DNA of 64,000 nucleotides from Amblyomma americanum (GCF_052857255.1 NC_135507.1:73749330-73813329); one strand, 5' to 3'. Positions 1-9,734 are shown, counted from the stretch's first letter. The notes: generated from the sequence alone by a model not told the origin. Numbers and translations: made by a program.

Positions 1-150
1 GTTCTGGAGCTAATCTTAAGGGGTAATAAACACTCTTAAATGCATGTTCAGCAGTACAAATTTTTTTTAAAAAAACAAGGAATGAGAAATTTATGATTTG
101 CCAAAGACGGTTGAAACACGGGTGCGTAACCTTCCATAAGGTCACATATG

Positions 151-380
151 TTTATTGTGGTTCTGATGTCCCAAAGCGACTCATGCTATGAAGGACGCCG
201 TGGTGAAGGGCTCCGGACAATTTTGAACACTTGGGGTTCTTAAACGTGCACTGACATCGCACAGCACATGGGCCTCTGGAATTTCGCCTCCATCGAAATG
301 CGACCTCCGTGGCCGGTATCGACCCCGCGTCTTTCGAGCCAGCACTCGAGAAGCATAACCATTCAGTCACCGCGGCGGCA
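151..380 (-). mobile_element. Type B tRNA-derived SINE, near full length
   Basis: On the minus strand the copy starts with a tRNA-like head (CCGCCGCGGTGACTGAATGG, B-box-like GGTCGATACC), continues with the shared middle (GTGCTGTGCGATGTCAGTGC) and ends in the type B tail (CATAGCATGAGTCGCTTTGG, GGGACATC). It is flanked by an 11-bp target duplication, GGTCACATATG at 140-150 and GGTCACATACG at 381-391, which fixes both ends and indicates LINE-type retroposition. It encodes nothing; the frame running through it is a by-product. Confidence 0.82.
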
Positions 381-391
381 GGTCACATACG

Positions 392-735
392 TTGCAGTCG
401 TGTTCATAGGTAAAGGATTGCATCGGTGACATGACAGTTAATGTACCACGGGACATATGATTCATGTGACGATGGTAATAAGTCATGCGATCTTCTCTGT
501 GATGACGTCATTTGACCAGGACGACGACCGCGTCATATATCGTGAGATATCGGTGGTGGTCTGGCTGTGTCAGCTGGTGCTGTGAAAAAAAAAAAGCACG
601 TGCTAGCTAAAAAGGCCATGGCCCTGGAATCCGTCGTGCTCAAAAGAGAACAAAACACGAAGCGGTAGCATCGCGCATTGCGGATTGCCCGCCACAGCCA
701 TCGCTAATGATTGCAATTCCTTAACTGAGGGCGTT
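392..735. other. No gene recognised
   Basis: Nothing assignable. One palindromic CRE-like octamer TGACGTCA lies near 503-510 and an A11 run near 584-594. No splice-bounded coding frame is convincing. Confidence 0.3.
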
Positions 736-905
736 ACCCGCCTCGGTGGGCTTTGGCGCTCGGCTGCTGATCCCAAGGTCGTGTATTACCCGATCCCGGC
801 TGCGGCTCCCGCATTTCGAAGGAGGCGAAGTAGAGAAACTCCTGTGTGCTGTGCGACCTCGGCGCACGGTAAATAAAGAACCCCAAATTGTATAAATTAG
901 TCAGA
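736..905 (+). mobile_element. Degenerate tRNA-SINE fragment
   Basis: A diverged head (CCGCCTCGGTGGGCTTTGGC, then CTGCTGATCCCAAGGTCG) is followed by GGAGGCGAAGTAGAGAAACT and the middle motif GTGTGCTGTGCGACCTCGGC. The tail is lost after about 905. Closest to type B by its head. Confidence 0.6.
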
Positions 906-959
906 AGCCTTCCAGCGGCGCGCCCCATAACACCTGTGTCGTTTCGGTGTGCTTTCTTT

Positions 960-1259
960 AAGCGAAATTTATTGCCGCAGGGCATACATGATGAGTGAAG
1001 GTGTGATGAATGATGTAGTAGAGATTAAATGAATAGAAAAAGGGTAGCTGATTTGATGAAGTCCGGTAGAGAACGATGGTACGGTCCCTGCGTCCAGGCA
1101 ATGTATGAAGCAGGGTTGCTTGGTGAAAGACCTGCTACCATCAGGTGCCGGATCCTTGTAGGCTTGAGAGCTGGGCAGTCCCACAGTAAGTGATGAATGT
1201 CGGCCTCAATGTCCTCATGTTTTCATATCGGACACCCTGGCCGAGGAAACAATTCTCGG
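960..1259 (-). pseudogene. 3' end of a non-LTR retrotransposon (LINE) ORF2
   Basis: Minus-strand translation gives CPI*KHEDIEADIHHLLWDC and then PALKPTRIRHLMVAGLSPSN, stopping at 1025-1027. This matches the zinc-knuckle (C-x2-C, H, C) and hydrophobic tail that end ORF2 in several arthropod LINE clades. The second cysteine codon has become a stop. A minus-strand AATAAA follows near 970. Clade not resolved; an I- or Jockey-like element is likely. Confidence 0.6.
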
Positions 1260-1504
1260 TACTGAGGCCACTTCCGAGTGACGGGCGGCGGGAGCGAGTT
1301 GCACCACCCTCTAAATCCTCCCCTACCAGAGAAGTGCTATATTTTCCAACAAGGTTTTCCTAGTTACCATCTGAAGACATCAAAAACGAATTTGAGAGCT
1401 CACTAAATGTTCTTTCCTCCTCCTCCTCCTAGTTACCGCCTGCGTTTTGTATCTCACTCCAATCAACACCACGCATCTTAATATTCAAGTGAGAAAAAAA
1501 AATT

Positions 1505-1964
1505 GAGAGAACGTTTAAGCTCCGCCTTAAGAGTACGATGCGATGGCGTCAATGGTTTAATGCCCAGTTATGCGCAATTGGTAATTCTCTACATTATAGT
1601 CATATGCCCTTGGGAGGCTTCATACCACTCCTTGCGCAGTAGTGCAGCAGTTAAGGCAAGCGCCACTGTCCTGCGATGGCAGGTGCTGCCACCGGTGAGG
1701 CTTGTGCGACTCAATTGAGTTGCGCTTCCCGAGCAACCTCCCGCGACCAATCATTAATTTAACTGACACCTGCCAGCGTGGTTAGCTAACTCAGAATCGG
1801 GTGGGTACGTTGTGAATACCCCACAGGTCACGTGACCTAGGGAGCCCACCTAAGTTGCTTCTCCGGTGGTGGCTGCCTAGGCCACCCTACGCCGCCCTAT
1901 TTGTCGCTCACAACGTCGACACGGATTTTCTGCGCAACGGGGCCTTTAACGCTATTGCGTTAAA
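1505..1964 (+). repeat. REP1 dispersed repeat, full-length copy
   Basis: About 460 bp, matched by copies near 6.3, 40.9, 42.9, 51.0 and 58.3 kb. It opens with CTCCGCCTTAAGAGTACGAT and closes with TTTAACGCTATTGCGTTAAA, an imperfect palindrome. Inside are a tRNA-like GCGCAGTAGTGCAGCAGTTA stretch and the palindrome GGTCACGTGACC at about 1828. No coding capacity. It could be a non-autonomous DNA transposon or a SINE; the class is not settled. Confidence 0.65.
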
Positions 1965-3007
1965 AACGATAAATAGTCGGCAACACGCCGCGTGTTCGAA
2001 CGACCACATAGAGGTTGACGGCGACGCAGTGCTATCATATAACCTTGCGATTCTCAACAGCACCAGAACAAAACTCTGGACGTAAAAGGCTGCCGCTCCA
2101 TGCGACCTAGCACCGCTACCTCTAGCACAGACGCGTACGGCTGTCGCAATGTCCAAACCACGCGCGTCGTTTGGCACACTGGACATGCCGTACCTCTTCG
2201 ATGGTGCGTGCCTTCGATGATGAGCGGAACCGAGCAAGAACAGGATCCCCAGCCAAGGACCTGCCGATGGATGGAAGGGCAGATCAAACCGAGAAAGACA
2301 GAAGCAGAGAGAGAGGGGGGTATAGAGGAGGAGGAGGAGGTATAGTTGGTATACAGTGGTTGCTCGCGTGCGGAAAGCAAGCAGTTCACCGAGCGTTGGG
2401 TGGGTTCGCCTCTTCCTCGGAGAAGAAGCAAAAAAGGACGCCCTGTGTTTTTTTTTCTTCTTCTTTTTCCCAAGCGGGCACCACCTGGATGCGCTCAATT
2501 TGACTCCAGGATCTCGCCGCCTCGTCTACCGCGCAGCCCTGAGCCGCTTAAAAAGAACGCGGCCCACGGGCTGCGCGCGGACAAGAAAAAAAAAAGCAGA
2601 CTGTCGGCGCGAAACGCCTTCTCGCTTGTTCTTTCCGCGGCGACGGCCAACTGAGCGCGTGGCTGCGGCGACGATTGCCAAGGCCGCCGGCCATTGTTTG
2701 TGCTGCTGCTGCTGCCGCTACACGCGTTTTCTGTTTCTTTATTTCCCCTAAGCCGACGATGGCTTCAGGAAATAGCTGACCGCTGCTCCTTTTCTCCTTT
2801 TACTTTTTTTGTTCCTCGGTGGTGTCGGCGTGTTTTTGTTTTTTCTTTTTGTTCCCGGCGTGAATGCCGACCGCGGCCCCTTGGACGACCGATCTCTTTT
2901 GTACGCGCGTTCGAGAACGGCCGCCGCGGAAGATGGACCACTGTCCGTCCCGGTGATAGGCAATAGCGCCGCCTCGGGCCTGGTACTCGCTGCCTTCAGA
3001 TGGAGGT
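1965..3007. other. GC-rich stretch, no gene recognised
   Basis: Purine- and pyrimidine-biased sequence with GGA repeats near 2320-2340, several T-rich runs and CTG codon-like repeats near 2702-2716. Long open frames on both strands reflect the base bias; none shows a domain. Confidence 0.3.
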
Positions 3008-3037
3008 GGGGGGGGGGGGGGGGGGGGGGGGGGGGGG
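3008..3037 (+). repeat. Poly-G tract, 30 bp
   Basis: An uninterrupted run of about 30 G. It can form G-quadruplexes and its assembled length is unreliable. Confidence 0.9.
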
Positions 3038-3197
3038 CTTTTCTTCAGCCACGTTACCTTTTGTGTTCTCCTCGTTAAAGCGGGAACGCGCGCAGAGCGG
3101 TCATTTGTAAGCTGACTGTCCTGTTTGTTTGTTTTATTCCCTATTCCGAAACGCAATTCGCTCGAACTACAGTTCCTGGACAGAAGCAGGGACCGTA

Positions 3198-4031
3198 TGC
3201 AGGGTGTCGCACCTAAGGCGTTACGCAAGTCTTAAAATTAGACTTTTTTGAGTGGGAAGAGCGCTTTTTTCGGCACAGCACTGTCAGCGGTGAAGTACAC
3301 CAGAATAGAGCTAAGATGTGCTAACTAGCAGGTCGATTAACTAATATTCAATAGTTAACTTTTAACTATTATTGTTAGGCTTGGAGAAGGCAAGCGTAGC
3401 AGGGGCGGCAGAAGGTTAGGTGGGCGGATGAGATTAGGAAGTTTGCAGGCATAGGGTGGGCGCAGCTGGCAAAGAACAATTGGAGAGACATGGGAGAAGC
3501 CTTTGCCCTGCATTGGGTGTAGTCAGGCTGATGATGATGATGCTGACGTCAGGCTCTTTAATTACTGAGAAGCGTGTAGCCTACCGTAAGTAATATTTTC
3601 GAAGTAGAGTTTCGAAAACACGATTACCCTCGGAGCTGTGGCCCAACAAGTTTTGGCTATTTCGAAGAGTTACTTGCACTGGAGAGTTTGCTCTGTCTGC
3701 AAGCTTTTCGGAAGAGTACGTATTTTGGCGCGATGTAGCCAAAATTTGTATGGCCACCGCGCCGAGGGTAACCGCGTTTTCGAAATTCTAAAAAACTGAT
3801 ATGGACATTACTTACGATGGGTAACACGCCTTGCTATAGTTAAAGAACCTAACAGTACTAGTTAAAAAGTTAACTATTCGATATCAGTTAACCAGCCTGC
3901 TAGTTAGCACGTATTAGCTGTATTTTGGTATACTACACCGCTGACAATGCTATCTCGCAAAAAGCGCTCTTCTAACTCAAAAAAGCCTATTTTTAAAAAT
4001 TGTGTAAATACTTAGGTGAAACACCCCGTAT
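3198..4031. mobile_element. Long foldback (inverted-repeat) element, interrupted
   Basis: The left arm (AGGGTGTCGCACCTAAG, TTTTTTGAGTGGGAAGAGCG, GCTAACTAGCAGG) is the reverse complement of the right arm ending TAGGTGAAACACCCCGT. A second nested inverted repeat spans about 3556-3850 (ATTACCCTCGGAG against CGCGCCGAGGGTAACCGCGT). The left arm is split by a LINE tail at 3382-3550. Related elements lie at 7785-8822 and 39264-39546. No transposase, so non-autonomous. Confidence 0.75.
3382..3550 (+). pseudogene. RTE-like LINE 3' end inserted in the foldback
   Basis: Frame 3415-3522 reads VRWADEIRKFAGIGWAQLAK, then NNWRDMGEAFALHWV and stop. This is the W-aD-I...W..A.dR..WR...EAF signature of RTE-clade ORF2 C-termini. 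It is followed by a (TGA)n-type tail, typical of RTE. Flanking AGGCT at 3377-3381 and 3551-3555 is a possible target duplication. A short, 5'-truncated copy. Confidence 0.7.
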
Positions 4032-5109
4032 ATGATAAGCGGTGCTGTTGATCGGCCGTGCGTACCCCAATCCGCCGAGGTTCAGGGAAGCTATATCCTG
4101 GAAGGGACCGAGACGCTTCTTCAGCGAACCGTGCAGTTTCTAGACGTAACGTACCGAGTCGAAAACCCATAGGAGGCGTTCCTCGAGGGGAACGATTCGG
4201 CTCAAACGTTCTGCCATACCTTACTATGCCTTCCGAAAAGTAAACAAAAAGAAGTTGCGAAACACTGCCCTCCCACTTTCGTCGGTCGCGTCGTTTCGTC
4301 TGCTCCTGTTTGCGATTTGTGTATCGTCTGCGTCGTTTCCCGCCATTCGGCAGCCCGCTACTTTCTCTTACGCTCTCATATCCTTGCTACGCGTAACCGC
4401 TGCGCTTGTTTCGAGGCAGCCGCGTTTCACAAGTAGTAAGTTTTTGCTTTGTCTTGTGTTGTTTTGTTTCTTGTAATGTGTGGAAACGTGATCGCCCTAA
4501 ACGCTGCCCTTGATGGCGACCGTGCGCGAAGCTCATACAACGCGCTCATTCAAGTCGCTGGGCCTGGCCGGTACAAATCGCCCCTCAATGCCACCATGGT
4601 CCACAACACACGCCGCCTTAGTGGCACGCTGTCGCCGGGCTTGTCTGGTCAGGTACGGTGTACGAGTAGCAAGAAAAGCTCGAGAGCTATTTGTGTCGAC
4701 GACGACATGGTACACTCGTGGACAAGTCAAAGGTGTATCCTTCCAGCACTCCATGGAAGGAGTGAAATGGTCGTAGCTGACCGCGTCCAAGCGTAATGCG
4801 TTTTTTTACTCATCGTATAGTTTGTTTAGACGGTTCCACTGTTTCGGCTGTTTCTGTTGCTCGCGGCATCTCCGATTCTGATTGCTGCTTGCTTGTTCAC
4901 TGCGACTGACGAAGCAAACGAGCTTGTTATTATCAGCGGCCAGATGAAGGAAACTTCTTTGGAGGAACGCCAGGCCCGGTATTGTGAAGCCAGGACAGCT
5001 CTGACGTACGTACTTATATCGCCACAGTGTCCAGGTATGTGCGGTAGAGTTAGCCAGTTTGCACTCGAAATAGGGCGGTTTCCAGGTGGCCACTGTGAGA
5101 CAGGAACAG
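4032..5109. other. Unassigned stretch with one possible exon
   Basis: No domain recognised. A start at 4476-4478 opens a frame beginning MCGNVIALNAALDGDRARSS that reaches a donor-like CAG|GTACGG at 4652/4653. A second CAG|GTATGT donor-like site lies at about 5034. Without an acceptor or homology this is only a weak exon candidate. Confidence 0.2.
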
Positions 5110-5480
5110 GGCAGCTTAACTAAGTCCAGTGCAGGACAAAGGCTTTTTCCATAGCCCTGCAATTAACCCTGTTCTGTGCCAGATGCGACCATGTTATCCC
5201 TCAAACTGACTAATCCCATTCACACAGCTGCTACGCTTGCCTCCCTCAGGAATTCACTTGGTTGCCCTATATCCTTGTTATCCCTGCCTGACACGGCCCA
5301 CTGAAGCCCATATTTCGCTTTCCAGAAGATGTTTCAGTATCTCTGCGTTGGCCACACCATGTTTAAATCAACAGGCCGCTGCGTTGTCCCTAATCAAATT
5401 TTGAACTTTTTCGTCAGCCTCTACGTTTCGTCCCCACAGCCAAGTGCTGGAAACATAAAGCAGTTGAGCACCTTTCTTTT
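5110..5480 (-). pseudogene. RTE-like LINE fragment, heavily decayed
   Basis: The reverse complement contains CAGGGTTAATTGCAGGGC and GCCTTTGTCCTGCACTGG, the same 3' block as the copy at 3382-3550 (AATTGGAGAGACATGG, GCCTTTGCCCTGCATTGG), preceded by GGCAAGCGTAGCAGC. Further 5', AACGTAGAGGCTGACGAAAA and GCGAAATATGGGCTTCAG fit upstream RTE coding sequence. Several stops and indels; no functional product. Confidence 0.55.
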
Positions 5481-5559
5481 GAGGGATATCGTTACGAGAT
5501 GCTAACGCCATTCTCTATGGACAAAGCTGGATAGGAAGCAAAGGTGGCGTATTGATATA

Positions 5560-5611
5560 GATGATGTGCCCTGCATGCAGAAGATGGTGGGTTCGAATCC
5601 ACGTACTACAC
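5560..5611 (+). mobile_element. tRNA-like SINE fragment
   Basis: GCATGCAGAAGATGGTGGG is followed by GGTTCGAATCC, a good Pol III B box, ending where the palindromic element begins. The upstream A-box region is too diverged to define. Probably a piece of a tRNA-derived SINE. Confidence 0.3.
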
Positions 5612-5856
5612 TCGGATACAACTCAAGAACGAAGCGGCTAGTCCAAGACAAAGTACCCCCTTCAAGCCAATGGCGTCGGCCGATTCTCGTGGTCCTGCTA
5701 GCGTGACAATGCAGGGACGGGACTATCCCTTTTCATCTGCTGCTCCCTGCATTGTCACGATACTGCTGCAGGCTCATGAGAATTGGCCGACGCCATTGGC
5801 TGGAAGCGGGTCCTTTGACGGGGAAAAGCGCCGCTGTATTCTTGAGTTGTATCCGA
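5612..5856. mobile_element. Palindromic MITE-like foldback element, 245 bp
   Basis: The ends TCGGATACAACTCAAGAA and TTCTTGAGTTGTATCCGA are perfect inverted repeats, and the inner sequence stays palindromic (CCAATGGCGTCGGCC against GGCCGACGCCATTGG, TGACAATGCAGGGA against TCCCTGCATTGTCA) around a loop near 5715-5745. The left end recurs at 43361. No coding capacity. Confidence 0.75.
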
Positions 5857-6257
5857 CTATAGAAACCCACCGGCTATTCTTCAGTGGGTCCAAACGCTCA
5901 GTTTTATCTAGGCTGGATATGAATGTTGGATAAAGGTTCTACCCAAACTTTGGGATTCGCACCGTCTCGCCTAGAATGAGTGAAGAGCATGCGATCTGAC
6001 GGCATGTTCGCCGCCTATTCTTTTGACCATTCGATTTGCTCCTGTCTTTCTGGCTTCTAAGCGACCTCACGGCTGGCTTGAGCATCATGAGGCGCAAATT
6101 ACGAGCAAAAGCTCTTCCACCTCATCGCCAGACAAAAAACGTAGCAGGCGCAGTATCTTGTAATAAGAGAGAGAGAGAAAAAAAATAAAATTAGTAGGGG
6201 GTTAGCGTATTTAAACCAAGTAGACGTACGAAAGCAGGTGCTCATTCTTTAATTGGA
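5857..6257. other. No gene recognised
   Basis: Holds a short GA microsatellite near 6164-6177 followed by an A-rich run. Nothing else assignable. Confidence 0.3.
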
Positions 6258-6497
6258 GGGAACACGAGTAAGCTCTGCCTTAAGGGTATGACTGACACGA
6301 TATCGTTAATAGGTTAATGCCCTTATATACAGCATTGGTCACTTAACATTCATAGATTGCGGCTAGTCCTCGTCTATTAGCGCAGTGGCGCATTGTTAAC
6401 CACTGCGCCACAGCGCTGGTAGTGGAACGAGGACTCACTGCACCACTGCACTGGCAGGTGACTGTTTCTATCACAGCCACCGGTAGGAATTGTGCGA
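6258..6497 (+). repeat. REP1 repeat, 3'-truncated copy
   Basis: Matches the first half of REP1: TAAGCTCTGCCTTAAGGGTA, TTAATAGGTTAATGCCC and the GCGCAGTGGCGCATTGTTAA block. Around 6387-6417 the sequence TTAGCGCAGTGGCGCA is followed by TGCGCCACAGCGC, a local hairpin not seen in other copies. It ends abruptly in a rearranged SINE. Confidence 0.6.
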
Positions 6498-6499
6498 CC

Positions 6500-6772
6500 T
6501 ACTGGGGATCTGTAACGTGCACTGACATCGCACAGTACACGGGCACCTTAGTGGAGGCAAAACGCGCTAAGGCGCCCGTGTGCTGTTCGATGTCAGTGCA
6601 CGTTGAAGATCCCCAGGTGGTCGAAATTGTTCCGGAGCCCTCCACTACGGCATCTCTTTCTTCCTTCTTCTTTCACTCCCTCCTTTATCCCTTCTCTTAC
6701 GGCGCGGCTCAGGTGTCCAACGATATATGTGAGACAGATACTGCGTCATTTTCTTTCCCCCCCAAAATAAAA
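6500..6772 (+). mobile_element. Type A SINE with inverted head segment
   Basis: A minus-orientation piece (6505-6553, GGGGATCTGTAACGTGCAC to GGGCACCTTAG) abuts a plus-orientation body from 6553 with GTGCTGTTCGATGTCAGTGC, CCACTACGGCATCTC and TTACGGCGCGGCTCAGGTGT. The two halves form a hairpin of about 48-bp arms around TGGAGGCAAAACGCG. The normal tRNA head is missing. Confidence 0.75.
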
Positions 6773-6823
6773 AAAGACCTAACTCCTCCTCCGAGCTGCT
6801 AACTCATCCAAACTTACCTGACT

Positions 6824-6863
6824 TAACCCGAGCTTACCCAAGTAACCTTGGTAAGCTCGGGTT
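6824..6863. repeat. Short perfect-type hairpin
   Basis: AACCCGAGCTTACC pairs with GGTAAGCTCGGGTT across a CAAGTAACCTT centre. Isolated; it could be a small terminator-like fold or a foldback remnant. No poly-T follows. Confidence 0.5.
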
Positions 6864-6959
6864 GCTAGGCAACGACACTAGATCGTACGGTGAACTATAG
6901 GTACGGTGACAAGATTCTTGGTCGGTGTTGGTGAGCGTATAAGTGTTGTCGCACTAAAA

Positions 6960-7165
6960 GCTTTATTTAGCCGGATAGCTATGTAGGACCGGGTTACATA
7001 GCCCTCCTAGATGGCAAGCAGGTCAAGTCTATAGTGGCGACATCATAGGCGCGCTGGAGGATCCGGTCTTGCATGTCCGGTATACGAGCTGAGCAGCAGG
7101 GTCTCTGAGTCGTCTATAGAGGTAATATTTCTCCGAATTTTGTACTGAGGGGAACTCTTTGCATT
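6960..7165 (-). pseudogene. LINE ORF2 3' remnant, frameshifted
   Basis: Minus translation gives NITSIDDSETLLLSSYTGHA and, one frame over, RILQRAYDVATIDLTCLPSR then RAM and stop, resembling the last residues of tick LINE ORF2 proteins (W-E-x-L-L-S-S-D ... QRAYDVA). It is followed by TAAATAAAGC as a polyadenylation-like end. The assignment rests on pattern memory only. Confidence 0.4.
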
Positions 7166-7784
7166 CCCAGAGTATATAATGTTTTTTTTATCCTTTTCGC
7201 CCGCTCTCATTGGTCGCGGCTTCCCGGTGACGTAGGCCTTGGCGTACAACACGGCAGCGGACTAAGAGGACAGAAACAAAATACGGCCATAACGCACATA
7301 TAAATATCGTCAGGCCCGCGTACATTAAACGCACATTTGCAGTTGCTGAACTAAAAATTAAAAAAAAAACTTTAGGGCTTTATAGACACATTCTCAAAGA
7401 AAATACGATAGAATGCGGACGTTGGCCCACGCCGAAAAATTCCAGGGGACCCACAAAATGTGGAAGTATGCCCATCCCAGAAAACGGATTAAGGTGAAAT
7501 ATTTGGGGTTTGTGGGTGAATTAAGGTGGATTAGTGGGACGCATTAGTATATTCTTATATGATAATCCAGTGGAAGGTACTCTAACATTCTATTCCCCAG
7601 ATTTTGAAATTTAGAAGTGTCTCGACCAATGAGGGAATTTCGTTACGCAGCAGCCGGAAATTATTCGGATGACGGCAACCTAAATGCGACTGCATTTAGG
7701 TTGCCGCCAAGAGAAGATCTAGGCTTAAGAAATGTATTTGGATCGACGCTGATAAGCGGAACTTTTGCTCAGGTGCGACGAGGA
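7166..7784. other. No gene recognised; contains a perfect hairpin
   Basis: Unassigned AT-rich sequence. At 7673-7706 CGGCAACCTAAATGC and GCATTTAGGTTGCCG form a 15-bp perfect stem with a four-base loop (GACT). Confidence 0.4.
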
Positions 7785-8340
7785 TATGCATGGTGTTTCA
7801 GGATAGACTAAGTAATTTTCAAAAGTAGGCTTTTTGGGGCAAAAACATGGCTTTTGCGGCATAGTACTGCGGACACCAGAAAGCCGCTGAATCGTTTTAG
7901 TAGTAAGCTTGCGAACTAATTTTTAACAATAAACTTTTTAACTATTAGGCGTCTAGTTGTAATTAGAGATTTGTAGCCGGTCGTTAGTAATAGCCATATC
8001 AGTTTTTTTTAATTTCTAAAACGCGATTATCCTTGGCGCATTGGCTAGACATAATATGGCCTAATCGTGCCAAAATATAAGCGCTTTCGAAAAGCATGCA
8101 GGCAAAGCAACCCCTCCAGTACACGTAACTGTAGTCTAAAAAGCGAAATTTTGTAGAGCCACACCGGCAAGGGTAATCGAATTTTGTGAATTCTAAAAAC
8201 TGATGCGGCTGTTACTAACGACCGGCTACAAATCTCTAATTACAACTAGGCGCCTAACTCTAATCGTTAAAAAGTTAATCATTAAAAATTAGTAAACATA
8301 ACTTGCTACTTCAAAGACAATTCACGGGCTTTCCGGTGTA

Positions 8341-8640
8341 CCCGCCGCGGTGGCTCAGTGGTTAGCGCGCTCGGCTACTGATCCGGAGTTCCGGGTTCGA
8401 ACCCGACGGCGGCGGCTGCGTTTTTATGGAGGAAAAACGCTAAGGCGCCCGTGTGCTGTGCGATGTCAGTGCACGTTAACGACCCCCAGGTGGCCGAAAT
8501 TATTCCGGAGCCCTCCACTACGGCACGTCTTCTTCCTTTCTTCTTTCGCTCCCTCATTTATTTCTTCCCTTACGGCGCGGTTCAGGTATCCGCCGATATG
8601 TGAGACAGATACTGTGCCATTTCCTTTCCCTCAAAACCAC

Positions 8641-8707
<67 letters not shown>
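8341..8707 (+). mobile_element. Type A SINE (Ruka-like), full length with TTA tail
   Basis: Head CCCGCCGCGGTGGCTCAGTG (A box) and GGGTTCGAACCCG (B box), middle GTGCTGTGCGATGTCAGTGC, CCCAGGTGGCCGAAATTATT, then TTACGGCGCGGTTCAGGTAT and CATTTCCTTTCCCTCAAAAC. It ends in about 22 TTA units. Target duplications TTTCCGGTGT (8330-8339) and TTTTCGGTGT (8708-8717) flank it. The head can fold as a tRNA-like cloverleaf (CCGCCGCG with CGGCGG), but it is a SINE promoter, not a tRNA gene. SINEs need LINE machinery in trans to move. Confidence 0.9.
8641..8706 (+). repeat. (TTA)n microsatellite in SINE tail
   Basis: About 22 uninterrupted TTA units forming the 3' tail of the SINE. Translated frames of poly-Leu, Ile or Tyr through it are artefacts. 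Confidence 0.95.
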
Positions 8708-8708
<1 letters not shown>

Positions 8709-8822
8709 TTTCGGTGTTCCCCAGCACTGGTAGTACTATGCCTCAAAAGCCATATTTTTACCCCCAAACAGCGTATTTTGAAGAAAAAAAAACATTAGTC
8801 TTCCCTGAAACACCTGGTATAT

Positions 8823-9734
8823 CGCAGAAAGGCAGGAGAGGGCGCCGAAAGCACAGGTGATCTTATCTTTCAAGTTTTGCATGACTACTCCTCCTCTGCC
8901 ACCCGCCGGAGCGCCTACAAAAGACAAGCTCCTTGAACCGACCCACCATTTTTCGCACGCCGGCACACGGTCTCCTTCTTCAAGAGCTCCCGCGATGCAG
9001 CGCGTCGCGTTTACTGCTGGGGTTTAGTCGTCCGGACAAAAGGAAGCGGATATAAGGCGCACACGATTACCGGAAACGCGTCGGCGCGGAGCAAAGCGGC
9101 AAGTTGCGCACAGCACGACCGGGGGCAATTAAAATCGAGGATTCGTGAGGAGCACACACTCTCGCTCCGCAGTTGTATGTAGCGGGAGATGCGCTCCGCA
9201 CGAGAGCGGAGTCCGCTCCACTTTCGACGCTTCCGCTCATCCGTGCGCTGAGCGCGCATTATACGCGGTTGAAACGGGACCACGACGGGAGCATCGTCTC
9301 GGAAACTATCTATGAACGAGACGAGAGAAAGAGGGGGGGGGGGGGGGGGTACAACGGACTCTACTACTATACGACGACGACGAGGGCAGTGACAAAAGAG
9401 GTGTCAGAAGCCAAGCGGACAGGGCCATTCTTTGTTTATACGGGAGACAAAAGCGTCCAAAATGCCCGCCCGCCTGCACTCTTTGAAAGCCCGGTTGTGA
9501 GACAGACAAAGAAGGACGCGGAAACTGGGTCAGCTTGTGAAGCGAACGGCAGGCAACGCACAAAGTGTGTATGTTCAGATAGGGGGGGGGGGGGGGAGAG
9601 CTTAGTACGCAGACGTACATGAGAGAAAACGCGGACGAAAGCTCCAAGTTTTGACAAACGGTCGTTAATTTTCAGCGACGAATTGTGAAATTTTGAAATT
9701 ATGAAACCGTTATTTCTGTCGGGACCCCGCTTTC
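8823..9734. other. CpG-rich stretch with G tracts, no gene recognised
   Basis: GC-rich with G runs of about 17 (9333-9349) and 15 (9582-9596) and GAC repeats near 9373-9383. Open frames on both strands lack domains. Could contain a promoter or untranslated exon; nothing proves it. Confidence 0.3.

Larger units (their letters stand above)
7785..8822. mobile_element. Long foldback element carrying a SINE insertion
   Basis: Left end ATGCATGGTGTTTCAGG mirrors right end CCTGAAACACCTGGTAT. Inner arms (TAATTAGAGATTTGTAGCCG against CGGCTACAAATCTCTAATTA) are perfect inverted repeats. The centre (CTAAAACGCGATTATCCTTG, CATATCAG) is shared with the foldbacks at 3.2 and 39.3 kb. A type A SINE at 8341-8707 interrupts the right arm. 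No open frame encodes a transposase. Confidence 0.75.

Noticed and set aside
6824..6863. Bacterial-type intrinsic terminator
   Set aside because: Stem without a following U tract, and the context is eukaryotic.
8341..8415. tRNA gene
   Set aside because: The head folds roughly like a tRNA and has A and B boxes, but it continues into the SINE body, recurs many times and is flanked by SINE target duplications.
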